Assembly (NCBI RefSeq): GCF_001648555.1
Contig: NZ_LQXM01000028.1
Span: forward strand, 62,001-126,000
DNA length: 64,000 bases
Direction: 5' to 3'
Origin: Rossellomorea aquimaris TF-12
GTDB taxonomy: Bacteria > Bacillota > Bacilli > Bacillales > Bacillaceae_B
Shown here: positions 8,251-15,982 of the stretch, one piece after another
Layout: the number at the start of each line of letters is the position of its first letter
How positions within the stretch are numbered: position 1 is the first letter of the stretch
Notes under the pieces: model-generated
Told to the model about the DNA's origin: nothing
Database searches by the model: none
What the model saw: only the letters and a program-made list of their open reading frames with translations
Program-made: the position numbers and the translations under genes

Positions 8251-8790
8251 CTACTTCTTCTTTTTCTCCTTCGCAATCTCAGCACAAGCAATTCGCTGAC
8301 CACTATCACCAGAAGGTTGACTCATCCCGTCATCCACGCCTTCATGAATCACCAGCGATGTTCCGTCTTTTGTAAAAAGCGATGTGTGCCCTTTTGACAA
8401 AGTAACGAGTGGATCCATTAACTTTACTTTTACGGAGCCATCATCATTCACAATGATATTCGGAAGATCGCCTCCATGAGCACCTTCTGGATGGAGGAGT
8501 CCGTGCATTTTATCATCTGGGTTAAAGTGATTTCCCGCTGAAACAAAATCCGGTCGTTCACATTTTCCTTTTTCATGAAAATGGATGGCATGCTCCCCTG
8601 GCGGTAAGCCTTCTAAATCGAGATCTACTTCTACTCCGTCCGCTTTCTCTTGAAGAACGACAATTCCTAAGGAGTCTCCCACATCATTTTTCATATCAAG
8701 ATTGATTTTTTTCGGATTTTCGATTGCACAAGCTCCTAAGAAAGCTATGAGAACGACGGCCATATATAGTAGTATTGTTCTTTTCTCCAT
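8251..8790 (-). CDS. sodC: Copper/zinc superoxide dismutase, lipoprotein
   Basis: Extracytoplasmic Cu/Zn superoxide dismutase of 179 residues. Residues 1-20 form a signal peptide ending in the lipobox FLGAC, so the mature protein begins at lipidated C21 on the outer membrane face. All expected metal ligands are present: Cu ligands H70 and H72 (HFHEKGKC), H88 (NHF) and H149 (VIHEG); Zn ligands H88, H96, H105 and D108. Cysteines at about 77 and 169 can form the conserved disulfide. The start is the ATG at 8790 behind GGAGGA, not the longer frame to 8814. The B. subtilis paralogue YojM lacks two Cu ligands, so this copy looks more active. It has a lysine-rich tail. Confidence 0.88.
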   Translation of the reverse strand: MEKRTILLYMAVVLIAFLGACAIENPKKINLDMKNDVGDSLGIVVLQEKADGVEVDLDLEGLPPGEHAIHFHEKGKCERPDFVSAGNHFNPDDKMHGLLHPEGAHGGDLPNIIVNDDGSVKVKLMDPLVTLSKGHTSLFTKDGTSLVIHEGVDDGMSQPSGDSGQRIACAEIAKEKKKK

Positions 8791-8866
8791 TTTGTCATTC
8801 CTCCAAATGTACATACTCTTTTTCCATTCTTGACGATGAAGAAGAAAAGTATTCCTTTTGAGGAAT

Positions 8867-8901
8867 CAAAAAAGTACGCCTCTGTTAGTAGAAGCGTACT
8901 T
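8867..8901 (-). terminator. Terminator of the small membrane-protein gene at 8910
   Basis: Perfect eight-base arms AAGTACGC / GCGTACTT with an A6 run on the plus-strand left side, read as U6 in the minus transcript. Confidence 0.75.
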
Positions 8902-8909
8902 GCATACAT

Positions 8910-9107
8910 CTATTCCTTATTTCGCCTATTCACTTCTTCTTCCATTTCCTTTGTTTTTAATTCTTCTCGTTTTGACACTTTTTTAATTAAACGAAAGGTA
9001 AGAAAGGCAGCTATCAAGAATATTGCCATGGTAATGCTGGCTGGAATGTATTCGGATTTGTCTTCTGGAAAGTATAAAAATAGATTTAATACAAATAAAG
9101 AAAGCAT
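8910..9107 (-). CDS. Small hypothetical membrane protein
   Basis: A 65-residue protein with two hydrophobic segments (about 1-13 and 24-40) and a strongly charged, probably cytoplasmic tail (KKVSKREELKTKEMEEEV). A good AAAGGAG site lies six bases before the ATG and a clear terminator follows, which supports a real gene. I do not recognise the family and can give no function. It sits between sodC and the cyclophilin lipoprotein gene as its own transcription unit. Confidence 0.65.
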   Translation of the reverse strand: MLSLFVLNLFLYFPEDKSEYIPASITMAIFLIAAFLTFRLIKKVSKREELKTKEMEEEVNRRNKE

Positions 9108-9280
9108 AATTAGCTCCTTTCAAAAAAACTCTGTTTCCATTATAGCAAGACAAAAATGCAGAGACCAACTTCTAATATAGATGATTTATAACAATTTATT
9201 GAACACCTCATCAGCATTCATATGAGATTCTTAAGACTCGACAATTTCCGAGGAAATATGAGTGTTCTCTACCTATGAGC

Positions 9281-9318
9281 AAAAAAAGAGCTATAAACTA
9301 AAAATTGGTTTACAGCTC
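9281..9318 (-). terminator. Terminator of the cyclophilin lipoprotein gene
   Basis: Stem GAGCTATAAACT / GGTTTACAGCTC with two wobble-compatible positions, and an A7 run on the left read as U7 in the transcript. Confidence 0.8.
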
Positions 9319-9329
9319 TCTCATAACGA

Positions 9330-10076
9330 TTATTTTTTAACAGTTATTTTTTCAATCACGACTTCTTCATTTGGAAGGTCGTTTTCCCCAACTTCCAAAT
9401 GAGCAATTTTGTCTACGATATCCATTCCTTCGATTACTTGTCCAAATACAGTATGCTTGAAATCAAGCCAAGGTGTACCACCGTTTTTCAAGTATGCTTC
9501 CGTAACCTCTTCCGGATATCCTGCTTCTTTTAATTTTTCTTCAAATGCAGGGTTCATTTCACTATTTTGAACAATAAAAAATTGACTGCCGTTACTATCT
9601 GGCCGACCAGGATTCGCCATGGATAGAGCTCCACGAAGATTGAATAATTCTCTTGAAAATTCATCCTCAAAAGGCTCGCCATAGATGCTTTCTCCACCTG
9701 TTCCTGTTCCGTTAGGATCTCCACCTTGAATCATAAAATCTTTAATCACTCGATGAAATTTAACCCCATCATAATATCCATTCTCGCTATGAGTAATGAA
9801 ATTTTCTACTGTTTTTGGAGCTTGTTCAGGGAATAATTTAATCGTAATTGTCCCCATATTCGTTTGCATTTCTACGACTTTTTCATTTTCTAACACTTCT
9901 TTTGTGAGTTGTGGATACGTCATTGTGTCTTCTCCCTTTCCTACTTCGTCATTGTTTTTTTCTTCTGTTTTTTTGGGCATATCTTTGTTTTCACTAGCAT
10001 TGTCCTTTTCTGTTTGTCCACATGCTGCCAACATTAAACCTACGACACACAGGATCAATATCATTAAACGTTTCAT
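9330..10076 (-). CDS. Cyclophilin-type peptidyl-prolyl isomerase, lipoprotein
   Basis: Surface-anchored cyclophilin of 248 residues that should catalyse cis-trans isomerisation of prolyl bonds in exported proteins. A signal peptide ends in the lipobox LMLAAC (lipidated Cys at 19), followed by about 40 charged, low-complexity residues as a linker. The cyclophilin domain fills residues 70-247 with the catalytic [15 protein letters not shown] and [16 protein letters not shown] motifs. Start ATG at 10076 behind GGAGG. It differs from the cytoplasmic PpiB of B. subtilis (about 143 residues) by export and anchoring. Confidence 0.88.
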   Translation of the reverse strand: MKRLMILILCVVGLMLAACGQTEKDNASENKDMPKKTEEKNNDEVGKGEDTMTYPQLTKEVLENEKVVEMQTNMGTITIKLFPEQAPKTVENFITHSENGYYDGVKFHRVIKDFMIQGGDPNGTGTGGESIYGEPFEDEFSRELFNLRGALSMANPGRPDSNGSQFFIVQNSEMNPAFEEKLKEAGYPEEVTEAYLKNGGTPWLDFKHTVFGQVIEGMDIVDKIAHLEVGENDLPNEEVVIEKITVKK

Positions 10077-10172
10077 CTATGTACCTCCACATGTTACTTT
10101 AATAATAGTCTATTTATTATTTCCTTTGTCTTTTATTATAATAGTTAGAGAGGAAATAGAGGAGGTTTTTTT

Positions 10173-10571
10173 ATGAAAAACATACATATTGGTGATTATG
10201 TCACCGCATTTTATAAAACAGGAAAATATATTGGTGAGGTAACGGGAGAACGACCAGGGGCTTATGTTGTTAAGATACATGCAGTGTTAAAGCATCCTCG
10301 TCAAGGGGACTTGCATAACCCTAATCTTGTAGATGTTCCATTATTTCATGAACGGAAAGCCCTAGCCTATCGTGAACAAGCAAATATGCCTGAGAAAATG
10401 GTCAAACCATATGAAGGTGAAATCCCTGAATACAACAATACGCTGGTCACCTCCTTTCAAGAACTAAGGAATGAGCTACAAGCTGACTCATCTCCCTATG
10501 CACTCAAAAGTCTAGACACTCTCCAATCCGTACAACGTGAATACGAACTAATGTATGGACTAACTTTTTGA
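10173..10571 (+). CDS. kapB: Kinase-associated protein KapB
   Basis: A 132-residue KapB-family protein, in B. subtilis required for the KinB input to the sporulation phosphorelay. The N-terminal half is a small beta-rich domain (IGDYVTAFYKTGKYIGEVTG) and the C-terminal half is helical. I see no signal peptide or lipobox, so the protein is probably cytoplasmic or bound to the membrane through a partner. AGAGGAGG precedes the ATG and TATAAT at 10137-10142 is a plausible -10 box. It is convergent with kapD, the same pairing as in B. subtilis. Confidence 0.88.
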   Translation: MKNIHIGDYVTAFYKTGKYIGEVTGERPGAYVVKIHAVLKHPRQGDLHNPNLVDVPLFHERKALAYREQANMPEKMVKPYEGEIPEYNNTLVTSFQELRNELQADSSPYALKSLDTLQSVQREYELMYGLTF

Positions 10572-10576
10572 TTACA

Positions 10577-10620
10577 GGAAGAGGGACGGACCTTCATTTA
10601 TGAAGGTCCGTCCCTCTTCC
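10577..10620. repeat. Perfect 20-bp inverted repeat between kapB and kapD
   Basis: GGAAGAGGGACGGACCTTCA at 10577 is followed by a four-base loop TTTA and its exact reverse complement up to 10620. No T run follows on either side, although the hairpin may still stop transcription from both convergent genes. It shares the core GAGGGACGGACCT with the copy at 35062 and the half copy at 8169, so it belongs to a dispersed family. Confidence 0.85.
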
Positions 10621-10622
10621 TA

Positions 10623-11243
10623 CTATGCTAGTAAATTGTAAAGTTTACTCAGGTCTATTCGGTCGCCGATGGTTGTGGGTTCGGCTTTGTCTAGGTACTT
10701 TTTGTCTTGTTCCACTAGATTGTATATATGCTGAGTGGTGATGGCATCATCTAATGCTTTGTGATGCTTTCCAACACCTTCTCTTCCATATTCTTGTACT
10801 GCTTTCCAAAGTCCCGTTTGATTTTGATCACCAAAGAAACGTTTGTACTCCATAGACAAATCAACAAATTGGGCTTGAAAAGGAAAAGGAACCCTAGCTT
10901 GAGAACAATTATCCCGTAACACTTTCATATCCATGTTCCCCCACGTTACCACCTTTTCAATGCCTCTTTCGTTTAATCCATTAAAATAGTCCATTAACCT
11001 TTGAAAGGATATCCCTTCATCTACTTTCTCTTGAGAGATGGATAAGAAGCGTTTGCAACGATGTGTTAACCTGGGAAATGCAGTAGGCTTTACATAAGAT
11101 GAGAAAGTATCTGTCACTTGGCCATTTTCTACAACCACTACTCCAGCTTCTATAATTTCAGGAAAAAAACCTCTGGGGACTTTATGACGTTCCGGCATAG
11201 AAAACTCAAAATCTATAAAAACAATCTGCTTTGCTTTCACCAC
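10623..11243 (-). CDS. kapD: DEDD 3'-5' exonuclease-like sporulation inhibitor KapD
   Basis: A 206-residue protein with an RNase T/DnaQ-type exonuclease fold. D11 and E13 (VFIDFEFSMPE), the Asp in WGNMDMKVLRDN near 101-103, and His/Asp in KHHKALDDAITT near 158-164 supply the DEDDh acidic and histidine residues, so the enzyme looks catalytically complete. In B. subtilis KapD inhibits the KinA route into sporulation. The start is one of two adjacent GTG codons (11243 or 11240) after GGAGGG. Confidence 0.87.
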   Translation of the reverse strand: MVKAKQIVFIDFEFSMPERHKVPRGFFPEIIEAGVVVVENGQVTDTFSSYVKPTAFPRLTHRCKRFLSISQEKVDEGISFQRLMDYFNGLNERGIEKVVTWGNMDMKVLRDNCSQARVPFPFQAQFVDLSMEYKRFFGDQNQTGLWKAVQEYGREGVGKHHKALDDAITTQHIYNLVEQDKKYLDKAEPTTIGDRIDLSKLYNLLA

Positions 11244-11502
11244 TAACCCTCCTCACCTTTTGGTCGTTATGACCCCTTTTTATATTTTAAAAGGATACTA
11301 TTTTCTTAAAATTACGCCCTCAAAAAAACTGGTTCTGAAAGCGAAAGTCTCCACACTTCTTATTCTTATATTATATCATGTTCTACCTAACAATTATGAC
11401 TAAATCCATGTTTTTTAAGCATGATTAATTGTAAGTTATTGGACTATCCTATCATTCTTTAATAGAATGAATATTTAGGTATACGAAATAATTTATTAGA
11501 AG

Positions 11503-12726
11503 GTGTTTACCATTTCAATAGAAAAAAAGAATCTAACCATTATGCTCATAGCCAATTTCTTAGTAGCAGCAAGTGCGACAATGGTTTTACCTTTTTTGTC
11601 TCTTTATATAGAGACCTTTGGCTCTTTTAGTCATGAATATGTACAACGATGGTCTGGGTTTGTTTTCGGAATTACTTTTCTAACGGCTTTTTTCATCTCT
11701 CCTTTATGGGGCCGCATAGGTGATCGGTATGGGTACAAGCCCATTTTGCTCATCACAGGTTATGGAATAGCCTTATCGATCTTTTTTATGGGATTTATGA
11801 ACTCTGTTTGGGGACTATTTTTCCTTCGAATGATCATGGGAGCTGTGACAGGATTTATCCCTACTTCTATGGCGCTTATTTCTGCTCAGACTCCTAAAAA
11901 GGAAGCTGGAAGAACATTAGGAACTCTCCAAATGGGAACAGTATCTGGCGGTTTATTCGGTCCTGTCATTGGTGGGCTTTTAGCTGATAATGTAGGGTTT
12001 TCCTATACATTTATTTTCACCTCCATTGCAATTGCTACGGCGGCAACCTTCGTTTTGTTTGGAATTAATGAACAACGTAATCAGGAACAGAAAGACAGGA
12101 GAAATCATTATACTCGTAAACAAGTGTTGCAGCATATTTTCGAACACAAATTGCTGGTGACTGTTATACTCCTTTCTTTTCTTATTCAAGTAGCAAATTT
12201 CAGCATTCAACCTCTTCTTGCTTTGTATGTAGATGAGCTCACTTCTTCTACAAACCTTGCCTTTTTAGCTGGAATTGCCTTTTCTGCAACTGGATTTGGA
12301 AATTTATTAGCTACTCGTCAATGGGGAAAGCTTGGAGATGACATAGGATATGAGAAAGTGCTTTCAATCCTTCTTGTCTTAGCATCCATTTTTATTATTC
12401 CTCAAGCCCTCGCTGAAGAACTTTGGCAGCTTGTGCTATTTCGTTTCTTATTTGGGATTGCCATTGGTGGGATGATTCCTTGTGTGACAGCTTATATTCG
12501 TCAAGAAGCGCCCCTTCGTATGCAGGGTGAGGTTCTTGGATATAATCAAAGCTTTCGATTTCTAGGAAATGTTGTTGGGCCGGCATTTGGAGGGATTGTA
12601 TCAGGATATATCGGCATTTCTTCTGTTTTCTATGTAACAGGTGCTTTATTCTTAGGCGCATTTGGATTATTATGGTGGAGTATAAGACATTCTGAATCGA
12701 GCCGCCATGTGAATCAAGATTACTAG
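11503..12726 (+). CDS. yuxJ: Major facilitator superfamily efflux transporter (YuxJ position)
   Basis: Twelve-helix MFS protein of 407 residues of the multidrug-efflux type, expelling a small molecule in exchange for protons. The loop 2-3 motif is SPLWGRIGDRYGYKP (69-83) and a related RQWGKLGDDIGYEK lies at the start of the second half. The start is unclear. GTG at 11503 lies within the only purine-rich site (AGAAGGTG), while an ATT at 11512 is seven bases behind that site. The gene stands between kapD and pbpD, as yuxJ does in B. subtilis, and probably forms an operon with pbpD (17-base gap). Confidence 0.82.
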   Translation: MFTISIEKKNLTIMLIANFLVAASATMVLPFLSLYIETFGSFSHEYVQRWSGFVFGITFLTAFFISPLWGRIGDRYGYKPILLITGYGIALSIFFMGFMNSVWGLFFLRMIMGAVTGFIPTSMALISAQTPKKEAGRTLGTLQMGTVSGGLFGPVIGGLLADNVGFSYTFIFTSIAIATAATFVLFGINEQRNQEQKDRRNHYTRKQVLQHIFEHKLLVTVILLSFLIQVANFSIQPLLALYVDELTSSTNLAFLAGIAFSATGFGNLLATRQWGKLGDDIGYEKVLSILLVLASIFIIPQALAEELWQLVLFRFLFGIAIGGMIPCVTAYIRQEAPLRMQGEVLGYNQSFRFLGNVVGPAFGGIVSGYIGISSVFYVTGALFLGAFGLLWWSIRHSESSRHVNQDY

Positions 12727-12743
12727 AAAAGTAGAGTGGGAAA

Positions 12744-14594
12744 ATGAGAGTCTATGTAGGATATCTAACTGTACTAACCTTTATTACAATGTTTTTTGCT
12801 ACCTTGCTTTTAACAACGGAAGAATTAGACAAGGTTCAAGGCTTTCAAAATGAATTACAAAAGACTGTAAATACCAATAAACTAGAACTTAACAGAACCA
12901 GTTTATTGGTTGATCACAATGGAAAAGTCTTTTCTGAAGTAAATCGTCCGTTCCGATTGTATGTGAATGACGAAGATATTCCACCGTTTATGAAGGACAT
13001 ATTGGTTGCTTCAGAAGATCAGCACTTTTATGAACATGTGGGCTTCGATGCCGGTGCCATTTTAAGAGCCGTTGTGAAAAATTTGGTCTTCACCCATATT
13101 CAGCAGGGTGGCAGTACGATTACACAGCAATTGGCGCGAAATCTCTATTTAGGTCAAGAAAAAACCTATAACCGGAAAATAACTGAATTATTTTATGCAC
13201 ATGAAATTGAAAAATCCCTTACAAAGGATGAAATATTAGAGCTGTATCTTAATGTTATCTATTTTAGCAACGGTGTTTATGGAGTTGAAACCGCGTCACA
13301 GTACTACTTCCAAAAAAACGTGGAGGAACTAAATAAAGCAGAGCTTGCATTTATTGCTTCCATACCAAATAATCCTGCTAAATATGACCCTGTCGATCAT
13401 TTTGATCAAACAAAAATACGACAGGAACGACTTCTTGATATTCTTGTTAACACGAATAAGCTAACAAAGGAAGAAGCAGAAGAGCTGAAGAATACACCCA
13501 TTAAGTTGAATATAAGAAGGAAAATAGATCAGTATCCAGATTATGCTTTTTTTGTAGAGGAAGAGCTGAAAGAGCTCATTTCGTTACAGGAAGGTTTTAA
13601 AGTAGATCTACAAAATGCAGCATCTCAACAAGAAAGAGAGAAGATTGTAAAGAAGCTTAATGACCGCTTTGAAGAAGTCATCTCATCTGGTGTTACGATT
13701 CAAACAGCCTTAAATCCAAGCATCCAACAAAAAAGCGTGAAGGCCTTAAACGGGGAGCTTCAAAATGGAGAGCTTCAAGGGGCTACTGTGACAATTGATA
13801 ATACTACTAGAAACGTGGTGGCATTGACGGGTGGCAAAAGTTATCAAAAATATAACTTTCACCATGCCTTTCAAGCATACAGACAACCAGGTTCATCCAT
13901 AAAGCCTATACTCGTTTATGCACCATATTTAGAAAAATTCCAACCATCTATTTATGAAAAAGTCAATGCCAACAATTATTGTGTTGGGTCATATTGTCCA
14001 ACTAACTATGGTGGCGTTCAGCCAGGCATTGTCACATTAAATCAATCAATGGCACAATCTTATAACTCTTCTTCCCTTAGACTGATGGAGAAGGTCGGTC
14101 TAAAGGATGCCTTTCAAAAGCTATCTTCTTTTTCATTTGAAATGGTTTCAAAGAAGGACCAAACTCTAGCTTCATCCGTTGGTGGATTTACGTACGGTAT
14201 GAGTCCACTGGAATTAACCGATGCTTATACTTCCTTTATTGATGGAAATTACGTAGAAAGCCATGGGATTATTAACGTCAAGGATGGAAAAGGAAATGTG
14301 CTATACGAATGGAAGGATGACCCTGAGAAGGTTTGGTCAAGTGATACAACAACCAAGATGCGACAAATGCTTAATGAAGCTGCTAGAACTGGAACGGGTA
14401 AGGCAGCTTTTGTATCGAAACCTTATGTAGGAATTAAAACCGGAACCACCAATAACTATCATGACTACTGGGTAATGGGGTTAACGAACGAGCTTACAAC
14501 GGGAGTTTGGGTTGGTCACGATATTCCAAAGAACATGAGTCAAATAGAAAGACAGCGGCCTAGCCATAAAATCTGGCAGCAAATCATGAAATAA
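12744..14594 (+). CDS. pbpD: Class A penicillin-binding protein 4
   Basis: Bifunctional cell-wall synthase of 616 residues. Residues 1-24 anchor it in the membrane. The GT51 transglycosylase domain carries E91 in EDQHFYEHVGFD and GGSTITQQLARNLYLG (122-137). The transpeptidase domain carries the acylated S384 with K387 (SSIK), the second motif SYNSSS near 439, and KTGT in GIKTGTTNNYHDYW near 563. Length is close to B. subtilis PbpD (about 624). It polymerises lipid II and cross-links peptidoglycan on the outer membrane face; in B. subtilis it is non-essential. A strong terminator follows. Confidence 0.92.
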   Translation: MRVYVGYLTVLTFITMFFATLLLTTEELDKVQGFQNELQKTVNTNKLELNRTSLLVDHNGKVFSEVNRPFRLYVNDEDIPPFMKDILVASEDQHFYEHVGFDAGAILRAVVKNLVFTHIQQGGSTITQQLARNLYLGQEKTYNRKITELFYAHEIEKSLTKDEILELYLNVIYFSNGVYGVETASQYYFQKNVEELNKAELAFIASIPNNPAKYDPVDHFDQTKIRQERLLDILVNTNKLTKEEAEELKNTPIKLNIRRKIDQYPDYAFFVEEELKELISLQEGFKVDLQNAASQQEREKIVKKLNDRFEEVISSGVTIQTALNPSIQQKSVKALNGELQNGELQGATVTIDNTTRNVVALTGGKSYQKYNFHHAFQAYRQPGSSIKPILVYAPYLEKFQPSIYEKVNANNYCVGSYCPTNYGGVQPGIVTLNQSMAQSYNSSSLRLMEKVGLKDAFQKLSSFSFEMVSKKDQTLASSVGGFTYGMSPLELTDAYTSFIDGNYVESHGIINVKDGKGNVLYEWKDDPEKVWSSDTTTKMRQMLNEAARTGTGKAAFVSKPYVGIKTGTTNNYHDYWVMGLTNELTTGVWVGHDIPKNMSQIERQRPSHKIWQQIMK

Positions 14595-14600
14595 AAAACG

Positions 14601-14648
14601 AAAATGCGTTGCTTCTAAGGACTACCCTTAGAATCAACGCATTTTTTT
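14601..14648 (+). terminator. Terminator shared by pbpD and yufK
   Basis: A near-perfect 19-20 base stem (AAAATGCGTTG...CTAAGG) with a five-base loop ends in a T7 run on the right and an A-rich left flank, so it can serve both convergent genes. Confidence 0.88.
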
Positions 14649-15222
14649 AAAATTTGACCTTCGACATAATCGGCAGACTTGCCATAACACCGTTGTATAA
14701 TTTCAAAAACACGAAGAATATTGTTAAAAACAATGACGCCCAGGAAAAAACCTGCAAGCTCACAACTCCTAAGATACCGGCTTTCGAGAGGGACGGACTT
14801 ATTTTATAAACAAAATAAATAAAATAGACGATGGATGTGGCAGAAAAGATAATGAGTAACCCTAAAAAGGATTTCAAACTGACCACCGACACTAAGCCCC
14901 CGATAAAATACACCATAGAGCCTGTACGAACCTGATTATATAATTCCCCTTCTGAATCATTTGAGAAAAACAGCATCGACACTCCATTAATCGTCTCAGC
15001 TATCAGCTTTAAAGCAGCAAAGACCATAAAGAAGACCACCATCAATAGTACTAAAATCGCAAGCTTTAGCTGCATATCAGATAAAAACTCTTTCATTCCG
15101 GGATAAACACCTATTTTCTTAAATAGGTCCACAAATATCTCTACTCCATAAACGGAAAACGTTAAACTAAACAACAGAATTGAAAATAACGGCAAATAGC
15201 TCGTTAAATATGTATTTTTCAA
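14647..15222 (-). CDS. yufK: YufK-like integral membrane protein (DUF5366)
   Basis: A 191-residue protein with about five hydrophobic segments. I recognise it as YufK by the N-terminus MKNTYLTSYLPL and the conserved VFAALKLIAETINGVSMLFF region. Function is unknown. The start is placed at TTG 15222, eight bases after GGGAG; the ATG at 15237 would put that site inside the gene. In B. subtilis yufK also lies between pbpD and mrp. The malate and nucleoside genes found there are absent here. Confidence 0.65.
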   Translation of the reverse strand: MKNTYLTSYLPLFSILLFSLTFSVYGVEIFVDLFKKIGVYPGMKEFLSDMQLKLAILVLLMVVFFMVFAALKLIAETINGVSMLFFSNDSEGELYNQVRTGSMVYFIGGLVSVVSLKSFLGLLIIFSATSIVYFIYFVYKISPSLSKAGILGVVSLQVFSWASLFLTIFFVFLKLYNGVMASLPIMSKVKF

Positions 15223-15370
15223 TAGTAACTCTCCCATAACGATTGTTAAGAAATCAACTAATTTCTTCCTCTCATCATAATCGTTTATGAAGAACTTGAA
15301 AAGGGTATTAGGAAGAAAAGCATGGTTTGATAACGTTCAAAAGATAACATTCCCTCCAATAGCCTTATAA

Positions 15371-15414
15371 AATGAAAATGACTGCCTTTTCATGTTTTTC
15401 ATGAAAAAGCAGTC
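15371..15414 (-). terminator. Terminator of the small exported-protein gene
   Basis: Fifteen-base arms GACTGCCTTTTCATG / CATGAAAAAGCAGTC (one mismatch) with a five-base loop; the minus transcript continues into a U-rich stretch. Confidence 0.75.
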
Positions 15415-15682
15415 AATCTGTGAGTTCTTCTGTTTGGGAAGTAGATGTTGGCACAATCCGGATATACTCCCTAGACTTAAACGGACGTCTTTGAATGGGA
15501 TCGTTTGTAACCTCTCCATCCATTTTTTCCGTTTCACCGTATTGAACGGGTGCTATATTCATTAAAGCGGGATCTTCGGTTTCAAATATTCCTCGATTAA
15601 AACGATCTTGGGACTCAATGAGCCACGCAAATCCAAATAAAGTAAAAAATATGGTTGTTACAGCAAATGTTTTCTTTTTCAT
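15413..15682 (-). CDS. Small exported or membrane-anchored hypothetical protein
   Basis: An 89-residue protein. Residues 1-20 (MKKKTFAVTTIFFTLFGFAW) form a signal peptide or N-terminal anchor with no lipobox; the rest is polar and looks partly disordered, ending in a Ser/Thr-rich tail. AAGGTGGTG precedes the ATG at good spacing and a terminator follows, supporting expression. No family is recognised. It is divergent from mrpA, about 300 bases away. Confidence 0.6.
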   Translation of the reverse strand: MKKKTFAVTTIFFTLFGFAWLIESQDRFNRGIFETEDPALMNIAPVQYGETEKMDGEVTNDPIQRRPFKSREYIRIVPTSTSQTEELTD

Positions 15683-15982
15683 AACTTCACCACCTTATGG
15701 ATAGGATTCTCCAAAATGACCGAAACTATTCTATATAAGGAAAATCACTAAGCAAAAATCAAATAATTTTTATGTTTAAATTCCGTTTCTCTACATATTT
15801 AATACTCCTTGAACAATCTGAAGAGATTGGGATGCTGAGTAATGCAAGCATTTATTTTTTACGTTATAATGCTCTTTGAGGTTCGGCTTTCGGTCTTAAT
15901 CTATAGAGAAAAAAATCCTCTAATAGAATGAAGTAGAAAAACGAGAACATACATACATGAATTTTATATGAGGGGGGTTTTT
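15683..15982. other. Upstream region of the mrp operon
   Basis: About 300 bases between a leftward small gene and mrpA. A TATAAT box at 15865-15870 is a plausible -10 for mrpA, but no good -35 is at the right distance. I see no riboswitch fold. The ribosome binding site GAGGGGGG lies just before 15983. Confidence 0.4.

Noticed and set aside
15337-15537. Reading frame of 66 codons on the minus strand
   Set aside because: Overlaps the better supported small exported-protein gene and its terminator, and has no ribosome binding site.
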